64,000 nt of DNA from Rotaria macrura (lineage: Eukaryota > Rotifera > Eurotatoria > Philodinida > Philodinidae): contig OENT01000787.1 in the NCBI GenBank assembly GCA_900239685.1, positions 1 to 64,000 of the forward strand. Reading direction: 5' to 3'. Of the stretch, positions 37,101 through 49,757 are shown piece by piece. The position numbers were made by a program, and so were the translations under genes. The notes beneath the pieces were generated by a model, which had not been told where the DNA came from, did not search any database, and saw only the letters and a program-made list of their open reading frames with translations. Position 1 is the stretch's first letter. Every line of letters starts with the position of its first letter.

Positions 37101-40100
37101 TAAATGATAGAGAAAACTTCTATTTCTTAATGAATGGTCTTCCGTGAATGATCGACTATTGCGAACAGAGTTAGTGTCCAACTAATGACTTTTCAAACTG
37201 TTCGATCTTGTTCATGAAAAAATTCCGATAAAACAAGAAAATAATTTTACATTTCAAGTGTGTAGTCGAGTAGATTAAATATTTGTCAGCAAAATGAGAG
37301 GTGCGTCGACTTTGGAAGTTGACCGTTTATGAAATTAGAACTCTTCTAAGAGCATCTCGAAAACTCGATTTCGGAGCTATCTGGAAAACGTGTTTTGATA
37401 GATTAAAGACGAAAGAGCAAATATCCAAAACGCATTCGAATTTCTAGAGAATTCTCTCATATACACAGATTCTTTTAGTTTTCCTATTAGCTTCTGAAAC
37501 AGTCTTACACAGGAGAACTGTTGTTAGACTTGAATAAAAAAAATTTTCTTATGTTTTTACATAGAATAAGAATATCTGATTTAATTAAGACTTTCAGTTC
37601 GATCAATTGCATAGCTAAAGTGAAAAACTTGACTTGTTACACAATTTTATAACAGATGACATGTATCACATGCTAAGCTAGTTGAAACTACGCTTTTTGA
37701 GACAGCTGTGCAGTTACGTCATGAGTATTATTTACTTATTGATTTTGATAGAAGGATCTATGTGTCAACAAATTATTTGTTATCTTTTCCAATGAAAATG
37801 AGTCGATTTGTCAAAATATCTCGACGCTCATTAGTCTTAGAATAAGTCATATCTTCTTGATATATAAATGAAAGCTTTAATTTGAATATATTGGATTTAT
37901 ACACTTTTCTTTTCTCGTCGAAGAACGCATACGCATTAAAAGGCAGGAACAAAATTGGAACCTATAGTATCTAGGTCACTGCGATCATTGTATACATCTA
38001 GCCTATAGTCATCCAATGTTAAATTCCTGTCAATCAAAATTCTGATATCTTATATGAAAACCGAAAGCTTTTCTGATAGAGTTTTATGTTCACAAGGAAT
38101 TTTTTGTCGTTTTGGTAAAATAGAAAACAACAAATAATTAGAAAAAAATCAAAGAAAAAACTCGTTACATAATTCTAAAATTCAATTGATTTCGTTAGGT
38201 CCTAGAATAAACTCACTATAGAGTACAATGATAAAAATCTTTTCATATCAATAGAATAGTCACACACAAGAGAAAAAGTCTTTTTTTTTATTGTGGATTA
38301 AGATCGAGATTGATTCTAATGAAAATTATCTATGAATTTTTATTGCAAGACAGTTCCTTCTTTAAACTATCTATCTAATTATTATCAGAGATTCATCGAA
38401 TATAGATCGGTTGAAAATCTTATGAAACATGACAACTGTAAACTCACCCATTTGACAGCCGACATTCCAAAAATCTTGTGGATTAAGATTCGATGAATCA
38501 ACACGCCATGTTCCAGGAGTAATACGAGATATGAATAGTTTATTATAATTAATAAATTCTTCAGCATCACCTGTTGCTAAACGAAGGCCAGCATTCTCAC
38601 TGAATGTGCATACTTGATCTGATTGTTCTATTTTATAAAACAAGATTTAATAAAAGATGAAACAAGTCGATGTCTTACGTTCATTAAATGCTGTATGAAA
38701 ATCTTCAAAAGGTGCCGAGCGCAGTACACAAACAAGATCTGAGAAGGCACGTGATAATTTCCGATGCTTTTTATTACCGAAATCCTATTGATCGAAAAAC
38801 AAAATGAATAAATCAATTTTATTTAGAAATACAAACGATCTACTCTCGAACCTTTTTAGATCTTCTTCTATTGTCTTCATAGCAATCTTCATCATCTACT
38901 ACTTCACCATATTCACTATTGACTTCGTTTGAAAAACCTGGAGGTAACTTTTTACTCTAAAAGACAATAAGCAACGAATTGATTCAAACTGTTTTGCGTA
39001 TGAAATTTTGTTTTACTTTAATGATTATCTTTCCACGTAATTCATTCGGTGATGGAAGAGGTCGATATTTATTATTCGAGTTGATAGGCGTACTCATTGG
39101 TAATGAAAGATGGTTAAGAAATAGTTTTTCATCGAAGATTTCAATCAATAGCTGAGCAATACGTTGTTGTTGACTAATACTACATTGTATCTCCATGCAT
39201 AGGATTAATGGATAACTAAAAAAAACACGAGAGAATAGTCGATAATTCAAAATAATTAAGTGATTCAATTCATAACGTGTACTTCGAATTTTCAAATGCA
39301 TGAATATTAATCACTTGAAGAACTTCGCTTAGAGGAATACGAGACGTTAATGTTCCATTATGTATTAATGGTTGACCGTCGGGTCCATCAAAGCAATGTA
39401 ATTCTAAACAACGGCACCCACGTTTCAAAGCATGCATAAATCCATCGACACTTGATGGACCTTTTAATTGATCGGCCAAAAGAAATCTAGACGATTGAAA
39501 AAACAAACAGTAATATCATTGTAAAAACAAAAATCAATATATTTGACTTCATATAGAATTATTTTATATCAAAGTGAAGTTTTTCGGGTATCAGATAGAT
39601 GAAAACATAGATAATATTCATATTAGATTAACTAGGGAAAAAAAACCTTCGAGAGATTCATGAAATCTTATTGTTAATGTCTTTGATCGAGTTTAAATTC
39701 AATCGATGAAGTTGAATTTTTCTGAAATATTACTTTTTATAGATGTATTATACTTCTCATGTTTGAATGGCTAAATCTCAAGTAACAACATCTGCATCTT
39801 ATAACACAATTCTTAGCCCATTTCATATCTACCGTTGTGTTGATAGTATGTCACTCATATTTTCACATCTAACTACGATGCTTTTGTCATTCTCTTGGAA
39901 TGAAACATTCGTGTATCTCATATAAAAATTTATATGGACATGTTTTCTTCGTTTTTTTTTCTCTCAATGTGAAACACTTTTCAGTTCACGATTATTTCTA
40001 GAGTTTAAGAACTATTTTAGTTTTCTAAAGAATCAATAAATAATTGAACATTCTTTCATTTAATTAGACACAGACTACGTCTTGTAACAAATTTCTCTTT

Positions 40101-43100
40101 TACTTGAAACAAGATCAATCAAGTTTGTACACATATCGATCATGAAACAATCTCGAATTTATCAACAAAACATTAAAATTTCTAACAAGAATCGAACAAA
40201 AACAAAGAGTTAGAAAAAAAAAACGAATCTTCATTCATTCGATATCGTAGGAAAATCAAGTATGCTTAGCCGTGCACTTTCAAACATATCTTATTAATTT
40301 TATTTGAAGAGACTCAATAATACAGATTTTCTTTTTTCGAAATTCTTGAGTATTGCGGACGCTTAATAGATAGATTTGTCCTACCAGAGAGTAAAACATA
40401 GACAGAAAAATAGATATGTCGTAACTAATTATGGAAAATAGCAGAATCCTTTCTTTTTCGACACAGAGATCAACAAGTTTTCTGTCTCAATCATTCAACA
40501 TCGATGCACACTTAATACATGAATACATCTACAAGAATCGTGTTACGCATGAAATTTCTTTTCTGTTGTCGATTGGGGCGAAAAGAAATGACCGAGTAAA
40601 AAGCATGATACTTCAGCACAAGTTGTGACTTTTACATAATCGTGCATTGTCGATTCATTTCAAAGTGCGAACAAGTTTTATTTACTCGAATGATTTCTAG
40701 GTCGTACTAATCATTGCTAATCAACTGTCGTATATAATTATATATCTCGTACCTTTTGATCAACTATCCTATAGTGATTAGAAGATTTGTAATTAAGAGT
40801 AGTACGAACGGATCTGAATCAGTGAGCTTTGCAACTAACAGAATCTACCATGTGCTAATGTCTTCAACATATTTATCAATATTCTAAAATACAATAACCA
40901 TTCTCCTTACTCCTTTGAACGTTTATCTTCGTTCGCATAGTTAACATCGATAGTGAACTGTACATGGAACCTCGATGAATAATAATATTCCTCATCATCT
41001 TCAATCATATTTAACGAACAGACACAAACATGAAACAGAGACACGAAGAAAGTTTTATTTACGTATTGTAAGAGGAAGCTATAAAATAATCGCTAAGTGG
41101 ATGGTCCATATCGTGACATATTGCTCTATTATTTGGATTAAATATATCACATTCAGGTGATAGAAGATAATTAGTGAAACCTAGAAGTTAATAATAATTT
41201 AAGTATGAATGATTAAATTCAATAGATCATAACTTACCATCTATACCTAAATGTCCTAAGAGTTTCGCCTCGGTTGATGGTTCAAATTTTTGTATGATTT
41301 CTGAACATTTTTCACGTGTTACTTTTGACATCTAGAAACGAAAGAAAAAAACACTTAAAACTCTTTTAATCAATCACTATAGACAATTCATTACGCCTTG
41401 TTCAGCTTCGAGGAATAGTGTTAGATCTTGTGTTGAAAGAAAATCTTGATTTCGAGAATATCTAGATAAAGACAACAAAACTTTCATTGTTTATTTACTT
41501 CATTTATATATATATATATATACATATATGAGGGAATTACAAAATTATGGTATTATTCGAGAACGAAAATAGATCAACAATTTTGTTTTTTGATATTCAA
41601 GATTGTAGAAATTTTCCAGACTACCACTCTTAAATTGATAGAGATAGAAGAATTTCTTGAGGTGTGCTAGAAAACGTTCATGTGCAATATTCAAGTATAA
41701 GCTTGATATGTCACTTCATACAATCCGGTCACACAATCAGAATGATGTAAAAAGTATTTCTGAGCCTAACTGCCACGTTACTTCAAGTGAAAACTCTTAC
41801 GGTCGAATGAATTATGAAGGTTTACCAAATGTTAATAAAAGTAGACAGATAGAGTATGATATCTTATTTTTTTTCTACTAATTTATTAACTAAACAAGCG
41901 TATTATATTACGAACGACAAATAGAGGGAGACTATATTGATGAGCAATACGTTGTTGCATTTGTCTTTCGTTTCTAGTATAGTTGTTCAATAACTTTTCT
42001 CGCGTGACTTGCAGTGTAGCAAACGAATTCGTCAAGCTTGATTCTAAATTTAATTCGTAACAAGAATTGATATAATTTTCTCATCGTTTCTAATGTGTTC
42101 ATTCCTCATTCATTGACTATCGGTCAATAATATTCCGATTTACTTTAGAAAGATTGTTTAATCTGAAAAATCATTTTTAATCTCGTGTGACAGAAAGTCG
42201 AGAAATGAGTGTACAATTGATGCTTAGAAATTGGTGTAATAAAAATCTTAATTAAAGCGCAAATCAATTTGATATTCTACAAGCACAGACTATTTACTAT
42301 ACATTTGTAAACTTCCGAAAATCAAAGGGCAAGCGAAACAAACGGTTACAAATGATTTTTATCAATAAATGGCCGTAGAAATCGATCGTTTTAACTTCGA
42401 ACTCCTAGTATCTCGAGATTGGTTTAAGATAAATTCATAATTTTGTCTCTATTAGTAGGATCTTCATTATGGGACTTAATCTGAAAAAATCTTTCGCAAG
42501 AATCGATTGAGAGAAACGAGAGAAGTTGAACATTCATATCTTAGAATACCATGATACAATAATTTTTTAATTCACTCATATATATATTTATTTATATTCA
42601 ATTAAATAACCTGACTAAAAGATGATAGATTTCTTGTCGTGTTGAAAGTTTTTTGAATGCATCAACAAGATCTTCAGTTGAAAAATATCCACGTACATCA
42701 TCAGGTTTTCTTGTTTGAATTTCCTTCGTGGAAAATGAATATTCTTCGAATATAATCATAAGTTACGAAGCATTTAAAACTTACTTGTAATCGAATTTTT
42801 GCTTTATCCTCGGAAATGCCATGATCTCCAAGTAATCGAACAGCTTCTTCTTCATCAATGGAATTTTTTCCACAAAGTTTGCGACATTCGTTACGATTTA
42901 ATTGTTCAGATTCACTTGTTGAAGCGGATAATCCAACAGCAAATGTATCACGTAACCATTGATCGCGCATCTTTTGACGTTCTTCAAGATCTATTGAAAA
43001 AATCTCGTTAGCTTTTTTCTCTTTTTCTTTTAATGTCACATTCTGTGAAATACATTGATCCGATTATTTGGAACTCAATCTGATGACATAGACTGAGATA

Positions 43101-45896
43101 TTTATCAACTTAGGGTCATAATCCAAGGTAAATCAGATGGAAGATGTAATGTCAAGTATTAAATGACTAGATCAAACCAACAGATGATTTGTGTGATCAT
43201 CAAGTAATATTTTTTTTATGTTAATAGCGATCAGATGACATGATTTTCTTATACTTCGATTTTTTAATCTGATCTACTTTTAAGAAGAAAATAGAATTAT
43301 GCCATTTCATTGAATATTTTTCTTATCATTCTGGTTAATGTTAAACGACTTTAACCTTCAAAGAAAAAAGAGTCTTTCAAGATACTACGAAGTAAAATAT
43401 AGAACGTACCAGCGCAACATGACATAAATTTATAAATAGAAACAAGTGAATGCTTTTCTTTTCATCATGTTATTAATGAGGCTAACATGCCAATACTCTG
43501 GAAGTAGCAACTCACTTAATAATGTGTTTATCTCAGTTGTCCGTCTCTTATTATCTGTTGAAAAGAAAGTTGATAGAAGTGGAAACTATCTGTCTCTCAA
43601 TGGTTGAATTGTTTTGCTTTGTTTGAATCACGAGCACTATTGAGCCTTTCTTTCTTTCTTTTATGTAATTTGAACCGGGATTTTAAAAAGATAAGAAACA
43701 ATATCTAATGATTAATGCTTTGTTTGTATTATTTTCAACATACATAAGTCTAAATATAAATCAAGAACATTTTGAACGGCGGAAATATTCAATGCAAGTT
43801 AAATCCGCTAGTCTTGAGCTCACAACAACAATAAATCTTATAGAAACAATAAATGTTCGTATTCTACTTAGCATCTTATTTTTTTATAGATTCTATTTAT
43901 AAAGCAGAACAAATGAGTTCTTCAGAAGAAAGAAAAATACGGACATAGCCATCAGCAGTAATATCCGGAGAACCTCAACAACTTGTGCTTGTCTCTATGG
44001 CAAGTACTAAAATAAAACTATTCTGTTTCAGTTTAAAAATCTTGATAAAAACTCGATTGCGTTCTTCACATGTGGTGTATACACAGTTGTAAGACTATCG
44101 GCGATATACATTTGATTAAATTTCATCCATCTATCTATCTATCTATGCATCTATCTCTTTCTCTTCATCATTGAGTAGACATCTTTTATCTTATCATTGA
44201 AGTCTATGAAATCAATAGTATATCGTATTGAATTTCTTCTGAAATCATAGCTCATGTTAATTTTTCCAGTCTTCAATTAACACGCTATGGTTCTTTTTTA
44301 ATCTCATGAAGCAAGTAGCGTTTGTTTGCAAGTAGATTCTACATCTGTGAAATCTTCAATTAATTACAAATTGGAATTTTCTATATCGTTTTTCTTCAAC
44401 TGTAACTTAAAATTAATTATTCTGCAGTGGATCAAAAAGAAATTGTTTTATTAGAAATGAATTTTAATCATTCATGGTCCATCTGTTGAATTATTTGATT
44501 TGTAGACAATGCAAATAAATAGATGATAATTATTAGACATAATTTGATATGTTCAAAGGCTTATACAAATACATTTCGAACGAAACTCAGCCGAATAGCA
44601 ATAAAAATAAATAGAAGGAAACTTTTTCTAGGGTAAAAAGTGAGGGAATGTTTGCTTTCAGTAAGCATATCCTGTAATTATGGGACAAACACATTCCGTT
44701 TTTATCAGTTTGTTTTTTCTTTTAGAAAGGACAACATGATGAAATAAGATAAAGATACTTTTTAGTATGTTAGTGGTTTCATATCAATAACATATTGTTA
44801 TCGTTAGTTATTAGAAAAAAAGAAAGCATGCGTTTGTTGCTATTTATGTACAGATGCCATGTAGTTCTGCTATATCCTATTCATCTGAAAAGAAACTATT
44901 TATTTTAATGAATCACGAAACATTGTTTTGTGTCTTGCATGAATGTCATTTACATACATTCAAAATCTCATGTTTTGAAAATGCTTGTCGAAATCAGTTC
45001 AGATTAAATAAAACTTAGTAAATAAATATGAAAAAAAGAATGCTAGAACAAGTATCATTACGAATGTCTCATAAATCTCGGCAATATTATCAAATAAATA
45101 TCTCTACCTGCTGACGTCAATGGATTTCCATGTCCTGCGATAAGACACGATAAGCCTGTGACCCAAATATTCGCTTCGTCAGCACTACTTGCAGCAAGAT
45201 CTAATGAAGCATACTCATTATTTCCATCAGTATAAATGATTGAAAACATGGACTCGTTTTCGAATTGTTGTGCATGTTCACGAAGACGTTCAGTTGTTTT
45301 TCCTAAGCGTACTTCTTTTATTGAATCGATTGTAACTAAATAGGATAATAGACAACAGTGAAATAGTTTTTTTTATCATTCAATAAAATTATTTACTAAT
45401 AGCTTTTGATGGTTTTTTCGATGTTGGATGCCAACTAATAGTTGTTAAACTATCATTTAATTTATATAAACGACGGAACTGTCGAACATACGAGCGAACT
45501 TTGAGAAAATCACTTCCCTCTTGCATATAACGAAGACAATCATAAACTAAATTATGTCAAGAACAATCAAACAAAAACCAAAAACGTACGAATTCTTTTA
45601 CCATCAGCAACTTTTTTTTCGAATGGCATGGCACTGAATGATACCACTTTTCTTTTGAATGATTTATGGGTCGAATCTTCTTCATTATCATTCGGCATTG
45701 TTGATGATTTTTCTTCAGTTGTATCGTTGATTGTTGTATTCATATTATTTTGCGTTACAATAGAATTTTCATTAAAGAACGATGTATGCGAATTGACTCT
45801 ATGCTGTTTTCCTGGAATACTGGCCGATGGTAGTGGTGTGCTCTTTGCTGGTGAATTAAGTTCACTGTTATTTGTTTCATCAGTATCACCATTCAT
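34137..45896 (-). CDS. PLCL: PRIP-type inactive phospholipase C-like protein (PLCL1/PLCL2 homologue)
   Basis: PRIP proteins bind Ins(1,4,5)P3 and phosphoinositides and scaffold PP1/PP2A and GABA-A receptor traffic, without hydrolysing lipid. Exons: 45896-45590, 45546-45397, 45335-45108, 43026-42785, 42723-42611, 41461-41395, 41331-41238, 41180-41063, 39486-39283, 39215-39017, 38956-38852, 38784-38679, 38627-38448, 36911-36709, 36635-36497, 35395-35249, 35185-35088, 35016-34909, 34840-34655, 34581-34513, 34445-34392, 34325-34137. All phases close at 1,102 codons; vertebrate PRIPs are about 1,100 residues. Order: PP1-type KVVSF motif (residues 83-87), PH, EF-hand region, X domain, acidic linker, Y domain ([10 protein letters not shown]), C2 ([15 protein letters not shown]), then the PRIP-specific helical tail ([12 protein letters not shown]). 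PLC-delta1 H311, D343 and H356 are replaced by Y438, H470 and N483. The 3' end is open: reading on past 34137 stops at 34080, or a donor there may join a mini-exon. The 5' start is the first ATG of the recognisable N terminus. Confidence 0.92.
35396..36496 (-). other. 1.1-kb intron inside the C2 domain of the PLC-like gene
   Basis: Splits the C2 domain between the TIYHN and ENPQF segments. It is longer than the neighbouring introns of this 3' part of the gene. I see no coding sequence, no inverted repeat and no RNA gene in it. Confidence 0.5.
36912..41062 (-). other. Two ~1.5-kb introns in the X/Y region of the PLC-like gene
   Basis: Intron 36912-38447 separates the two Y-domain exons. Intron 39487-41062 splits the X domain inside the codon for the Thr of the SSYNT motif. 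Both have clean splice sites and keep frame. Apart from the exons listed under the gene and AT-rich filler I see nothing in them. Confidence 0.5.
41503..41529. repeat. (TA)n microsatellite
   Basis: Run of TA dinucleotides inside an intron of the PLC-like gene. Confidence 0.7.
43027..45107 (-). other. 2.1-kb intron of the PLC-like gene
   Basis: This intron lies between the PH-domain exon (donor GTAGAG after 45108) and the first EF-hand exon. The acceptor that keeps frame is the AAAAG just before 43026, not the stronger-looking CACAG 16 bases upstream, which is out of phase. A (ATCT)n tract lies at about 44128-44157. Nothing else is recognisable. Confidence 0.6.
44128..44157. repeat. (ATCT)n microsatellite
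   Basis: Imperfect ATCT tetranucleotide repeats inside the 2.1-kb intron of the PLC-like gene. Confidence 0.7.
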
Positions 45897-48800
45897 GTTC
45901 AAAGAATATTTGATTTTATATCTATTCAAACATGAATAATAGTGAAATAACACAATTCATTGGTTCATTAAAGCCTTTAATAGACAAAACCAATATTTGT
46001 TCTATTTTTTTTTTGTATATCATCAAAATATGCAGAAAAAGCAACAGAAAAGCATCTAGATGAATGATGAATTTAAGAAGTGCTTTATCTACATGTATCA
46101 GAATTAACGAATGCATGATCCCATTAATAATTGTCAAGTCTAACTTACATACTGATGATTTTTTTTTGGTACTGCTCTTATGATTATCGGATGTTACTGG
46201 ATACTCATCAAAAAAAAAAAAGAAAATAGGGAATAAGATGTTCTTTTTTTTCTTTTCCTTTTTGGACTACAAACATAGAATAACGAAGAAAATCTAATGA
46301 AACAGACGGAAGTCGAGCGAATAGAGGCGTTGATGGTTTTTAATGATAAGCCGATTACGTACTCGACGTACAAGTTTTGTTTTGTAATGTAATGGAGCTT
46401 GTTTTGTTGACTAATAATCACAATTTGTCGCTGCCTATTTGTGTATGAAAATAGAACAAGAGAAATGAAAGAAAAATCTTATTTCCTCTCTCTTATTCGC
46501 ATACAGAATGACTTTGACAAACAGCATGTATATAAATGGCGACATACAGATTAGTGTCAATGTGTTTTTCATCGTTCTTTTAAATTTCTACTCATGATCT
46601 AGATTCAAGTGTATGAGACAAAAAAAAAAGAAAAAGAAGAAGCACGAAGACGGTTCAATAGACAGAACTAGTTATTGTTTTTCTTTCAAATCTATTCAAT
46701 ATAGACTAAGTGATAAAAAGATACAATGATAATCAAAGTTATTCTAACGAATACTTATCGTATTTCTTCTTCTTTTTGCAGAAAAAAAAATAAATGAACG
46801 CAAAAGAAAAAATCTCGACAAACTAGCATTATTCGTTCTTTTATGTGTACCAAATAAAATGACTCGTTTACGAATGTAATGAAAAATTCGATTATTAAAC
46901 AATAATGTGAATTCATGCTGATTTTAATTATGAGAGTAGTTAGTGGGGAAAATGTTGATGAAAATCATGATTATTCTTCGCTATTATACAAAACTTACGA
47001 GAACAGAGAGAAAAAAAAAGCATCCACATCTGCTTTGCATCTTTACTGAATAAAAAACTAAGAAAGAAAAAGATATGTTGCAGAATACATTAGAAGTTGT
47101 ATGAAGGAAATCAAATGTATACATAAATACGAAGCTTTCTTTTATTCTCAGAGAAGTAATGACTTTACGCATTTTTACTATTTAATAATGAATGATCATT
47201 GACTAATCAGTGTGATGATTTTTTTTAAATACATACTTAGAAATCATGCATTAATGATATATTACCACTAATACTAACTTCAGGGGATAATCCACACGTA
47301 GATGTTGATGAATCTTGAAGTTGAAATCTAAGAAACATATTCAGTACTTTCGCATTGTGTGAATGCTAATCGACAAGCTAACAATGATTTGTAGCTATTG
47401 CAGAGTTTCAAAGATATACTAGAATGGACATATTTAACTAGATTATAATAAAAAGACAGAGAATATAATTTGTGACATAAAGTCTATGAAAAATGACCAA
47501 TCTTATTATTTAGAACGACAGCGTCGTATTGAGTTAGATCGTTAAAGATTGATGCGAATGTTACCATGGTTTACTATCATTTTTTAAGACTTAACTTGTC
47601 ATACTTTAGCGTACAAGCAGAATAGAATCATGATGTAAGTTGCTTTTCTTGCCCATTAAAGAACTTAAGTGCCAATCACGAGTTGTAATTATAAGTAAGA
47701 TATTACGAATGACAGAGATTCTTGTCACATGCATTTCACAAACAAGTAGCTTTCTTCTCTATCAAATGAAAATTTTCAAATCAATTTGACATTTCATGAC
47801 TAAGAAATCATTCACAAATGTTATCTAGTACGATTCTATATAATCATTACGTCTAACAAAGTGTAGCAATTCGAACGCACTTCATCGGTTTCTCATGTCA
47901 TTGACGATGAAGGTAAGCAAACGAAGACGTGCGCGTTTTCTTTTGTCATTCAACTGCCGACGCATATGTTTTTCGACTAGAACAGACACATCATTGGTGC
48001 CTTGTTATTTTCAAAGTTCACTAACCGGTCATATATTAACTAATGATGCTGTTAAAAACAAGCAAACAAACGATTAGTACCTCATGGTTATTAACTCAAC
48101 AAATATTATTCTAGTTTCTATATAAAACAGTACTAAAGATAGATATCTACATATAAATATATTGAATGTCAATTGAACCGCGTCCATCAAATAAACATAA
48201 CACATTATACTTAGACACATAGAAATGCAAAATACTGATCTCATTACGCCCACAGACCACTTTGGCAAGCATGTTCACTATATCAATCTTTATCTTTTTT
48301 TGTCTCTAGTGATATGAGGAGTCATCGGCATGTGTTCGTTCGGCGGAAATTATCAGCGGAACAAAAGGAAAAAAAGATCACTGTTCTCTTCGAGCTCTGT
48401 AGCTAATATTTATGACTAAAGCACTAGGAATTTTTCCTTGCGAATGATTGTACTTCTTCTAGAGAATAAAAAATGCCAAGAACAAAAAAAAAACCCGATT
48501 CTATCCATTAGCACGCAACGCTAAAACAAGTATTTCTTTTTTTTTTCATCTCATATTTTCTCACGACAAAGAATTTGCTCTTTCTTGATTAAGTCAATGT
48601 AAAGAAGTAAAAAATGTAGATAATCGTGTTATCCTTATTGCATCGAATGATTCTTTGTATTAACTAATTATTCTGTCAATTTTAAATGTCTGCTTTTGCT
48701 AAAGAAAATGCAAGGTTACTATTTTTTGATAGTTCCTACTTCACTTGACATTCTTTTGACAAAAAAAATTTAAATATTCATGACTAAGTAGTTTTTTTGC

Positions 48801-49757
48801 TATTATATATTTGTTTTGCACACCAATAGCACAAGTGACAAATTTCATTGATGACTATGAATCATGGTATTAAAAGTTGATTGCTTGGTCTCATTAGAAT
48901 CTATTATTCATTCGTGTAAAAGATAATTTAGAGTCAACACTAACAATTACATTTGAGTACTAGTCTACTCATTTCACTTTTGAAAATATAAATAGTAACA
49001 TAAAACGAAGAATAATTGATCGATTCGCATAGACTTTATACTTAAAAACAAAAGCTATGAAAAAGATATATATGTATATATACAAAAACTTCATAAGATA
49101 ATTCTAACCGAGAAAAACAAATTCTTTCTTACAGCGTGTAGGAAAACAGTATGAATACTAATCATGTATTTATAAATATTATTCCTATGAATATTTCTCA
49201 GTACAGAATAAATATCATTCGATTTGTGAACACATACATTTGTATCCATGAAGATCATTGATTATTTATGATTTAATAATGAGTCGATTATATTCGACTA
49301 CCTTTGATCATTGTGAGAACATTCATTGAGTGAATGTTAGTACAATACGTTTGTCTTTGCCGATTGTCACAAATGAATATTATGAACTATTATAAGAGCA
49401 ATGTTTTCAATGAATATGTGTGAAGATGTTATTATAAAATATTATGAGTAATTTGATAGTTAATCAACACTAAATTTGATTCTTATTCAATATATGTCAA
49501 AAAGTATGACGTTGAAGAAAAAAAAGCTTCTCTACGATGTATTCAATTTATTTCATAGTATGAAAATCTTTATCCATATGTTGCACGAAAACAAGATGAG
49601 AACAAAATACATTTTTCTTCTTTATTTAACGGCAAAATGACACTAAATTAAACGTGACAGAGAGCACAATATCCTTCAGTACTGTTCATATCCATTCAAA
49701 ATCATAAGGACTAGTAGAAAATAGAAATAAAAGGCGTACAACACATTACTCTCATCT
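45897..49757. other. Noncoding stretch between the PLC-like and DRAM-like genes
   Basis: Presumed 5' region of the PLC-like gene. A possible untranslated exon ends near 46145 at a TATGTAAGT donor. Another exon-like patch, with AG acceptor and GTTAGT donor, lies near 47280-47326 and encodes about 15 codons open in two frames. Neither can be tied to a gene with confidence. The rest is AT-rich with homopolymer runs. Confidence 0.4.
49621..49626 (-). promoter_or_regulatory. Candidate poly(A) signal for the DRAM-like gene
   Basis: AATAAA on the minus strand, about 130 bases past the DRAM-like stop codon. Position is right for a cleavage signal, but such hexamers are common in sequence this AT-rich. 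Confidence 0.3.

Noticed and set aside
43027-43042. CACAG acceptor for the first EF-hand exon of the PLC-like gene
   Set aside because: It looks stronger but leaves the frame shifted relative to the PH exon. The AAAAG acceptor before 43026 closes the frame and resembles two other AAAAG acceptors in the giant Ig gene.
44128-44157. Short-repeat arrays considered as CRISPR
   Set aside because: The units are tetranucleotides without spacers, in a eukaryotic intron.
47280-47326. Exon-like patch upstream of the PLC-like gene
   Set aside because: It has plausible splice sites and can be joined in phase to a frame ahead of the ATG, but the resulting peptide has no similarity to PRIP N termini. Kept only as a note.
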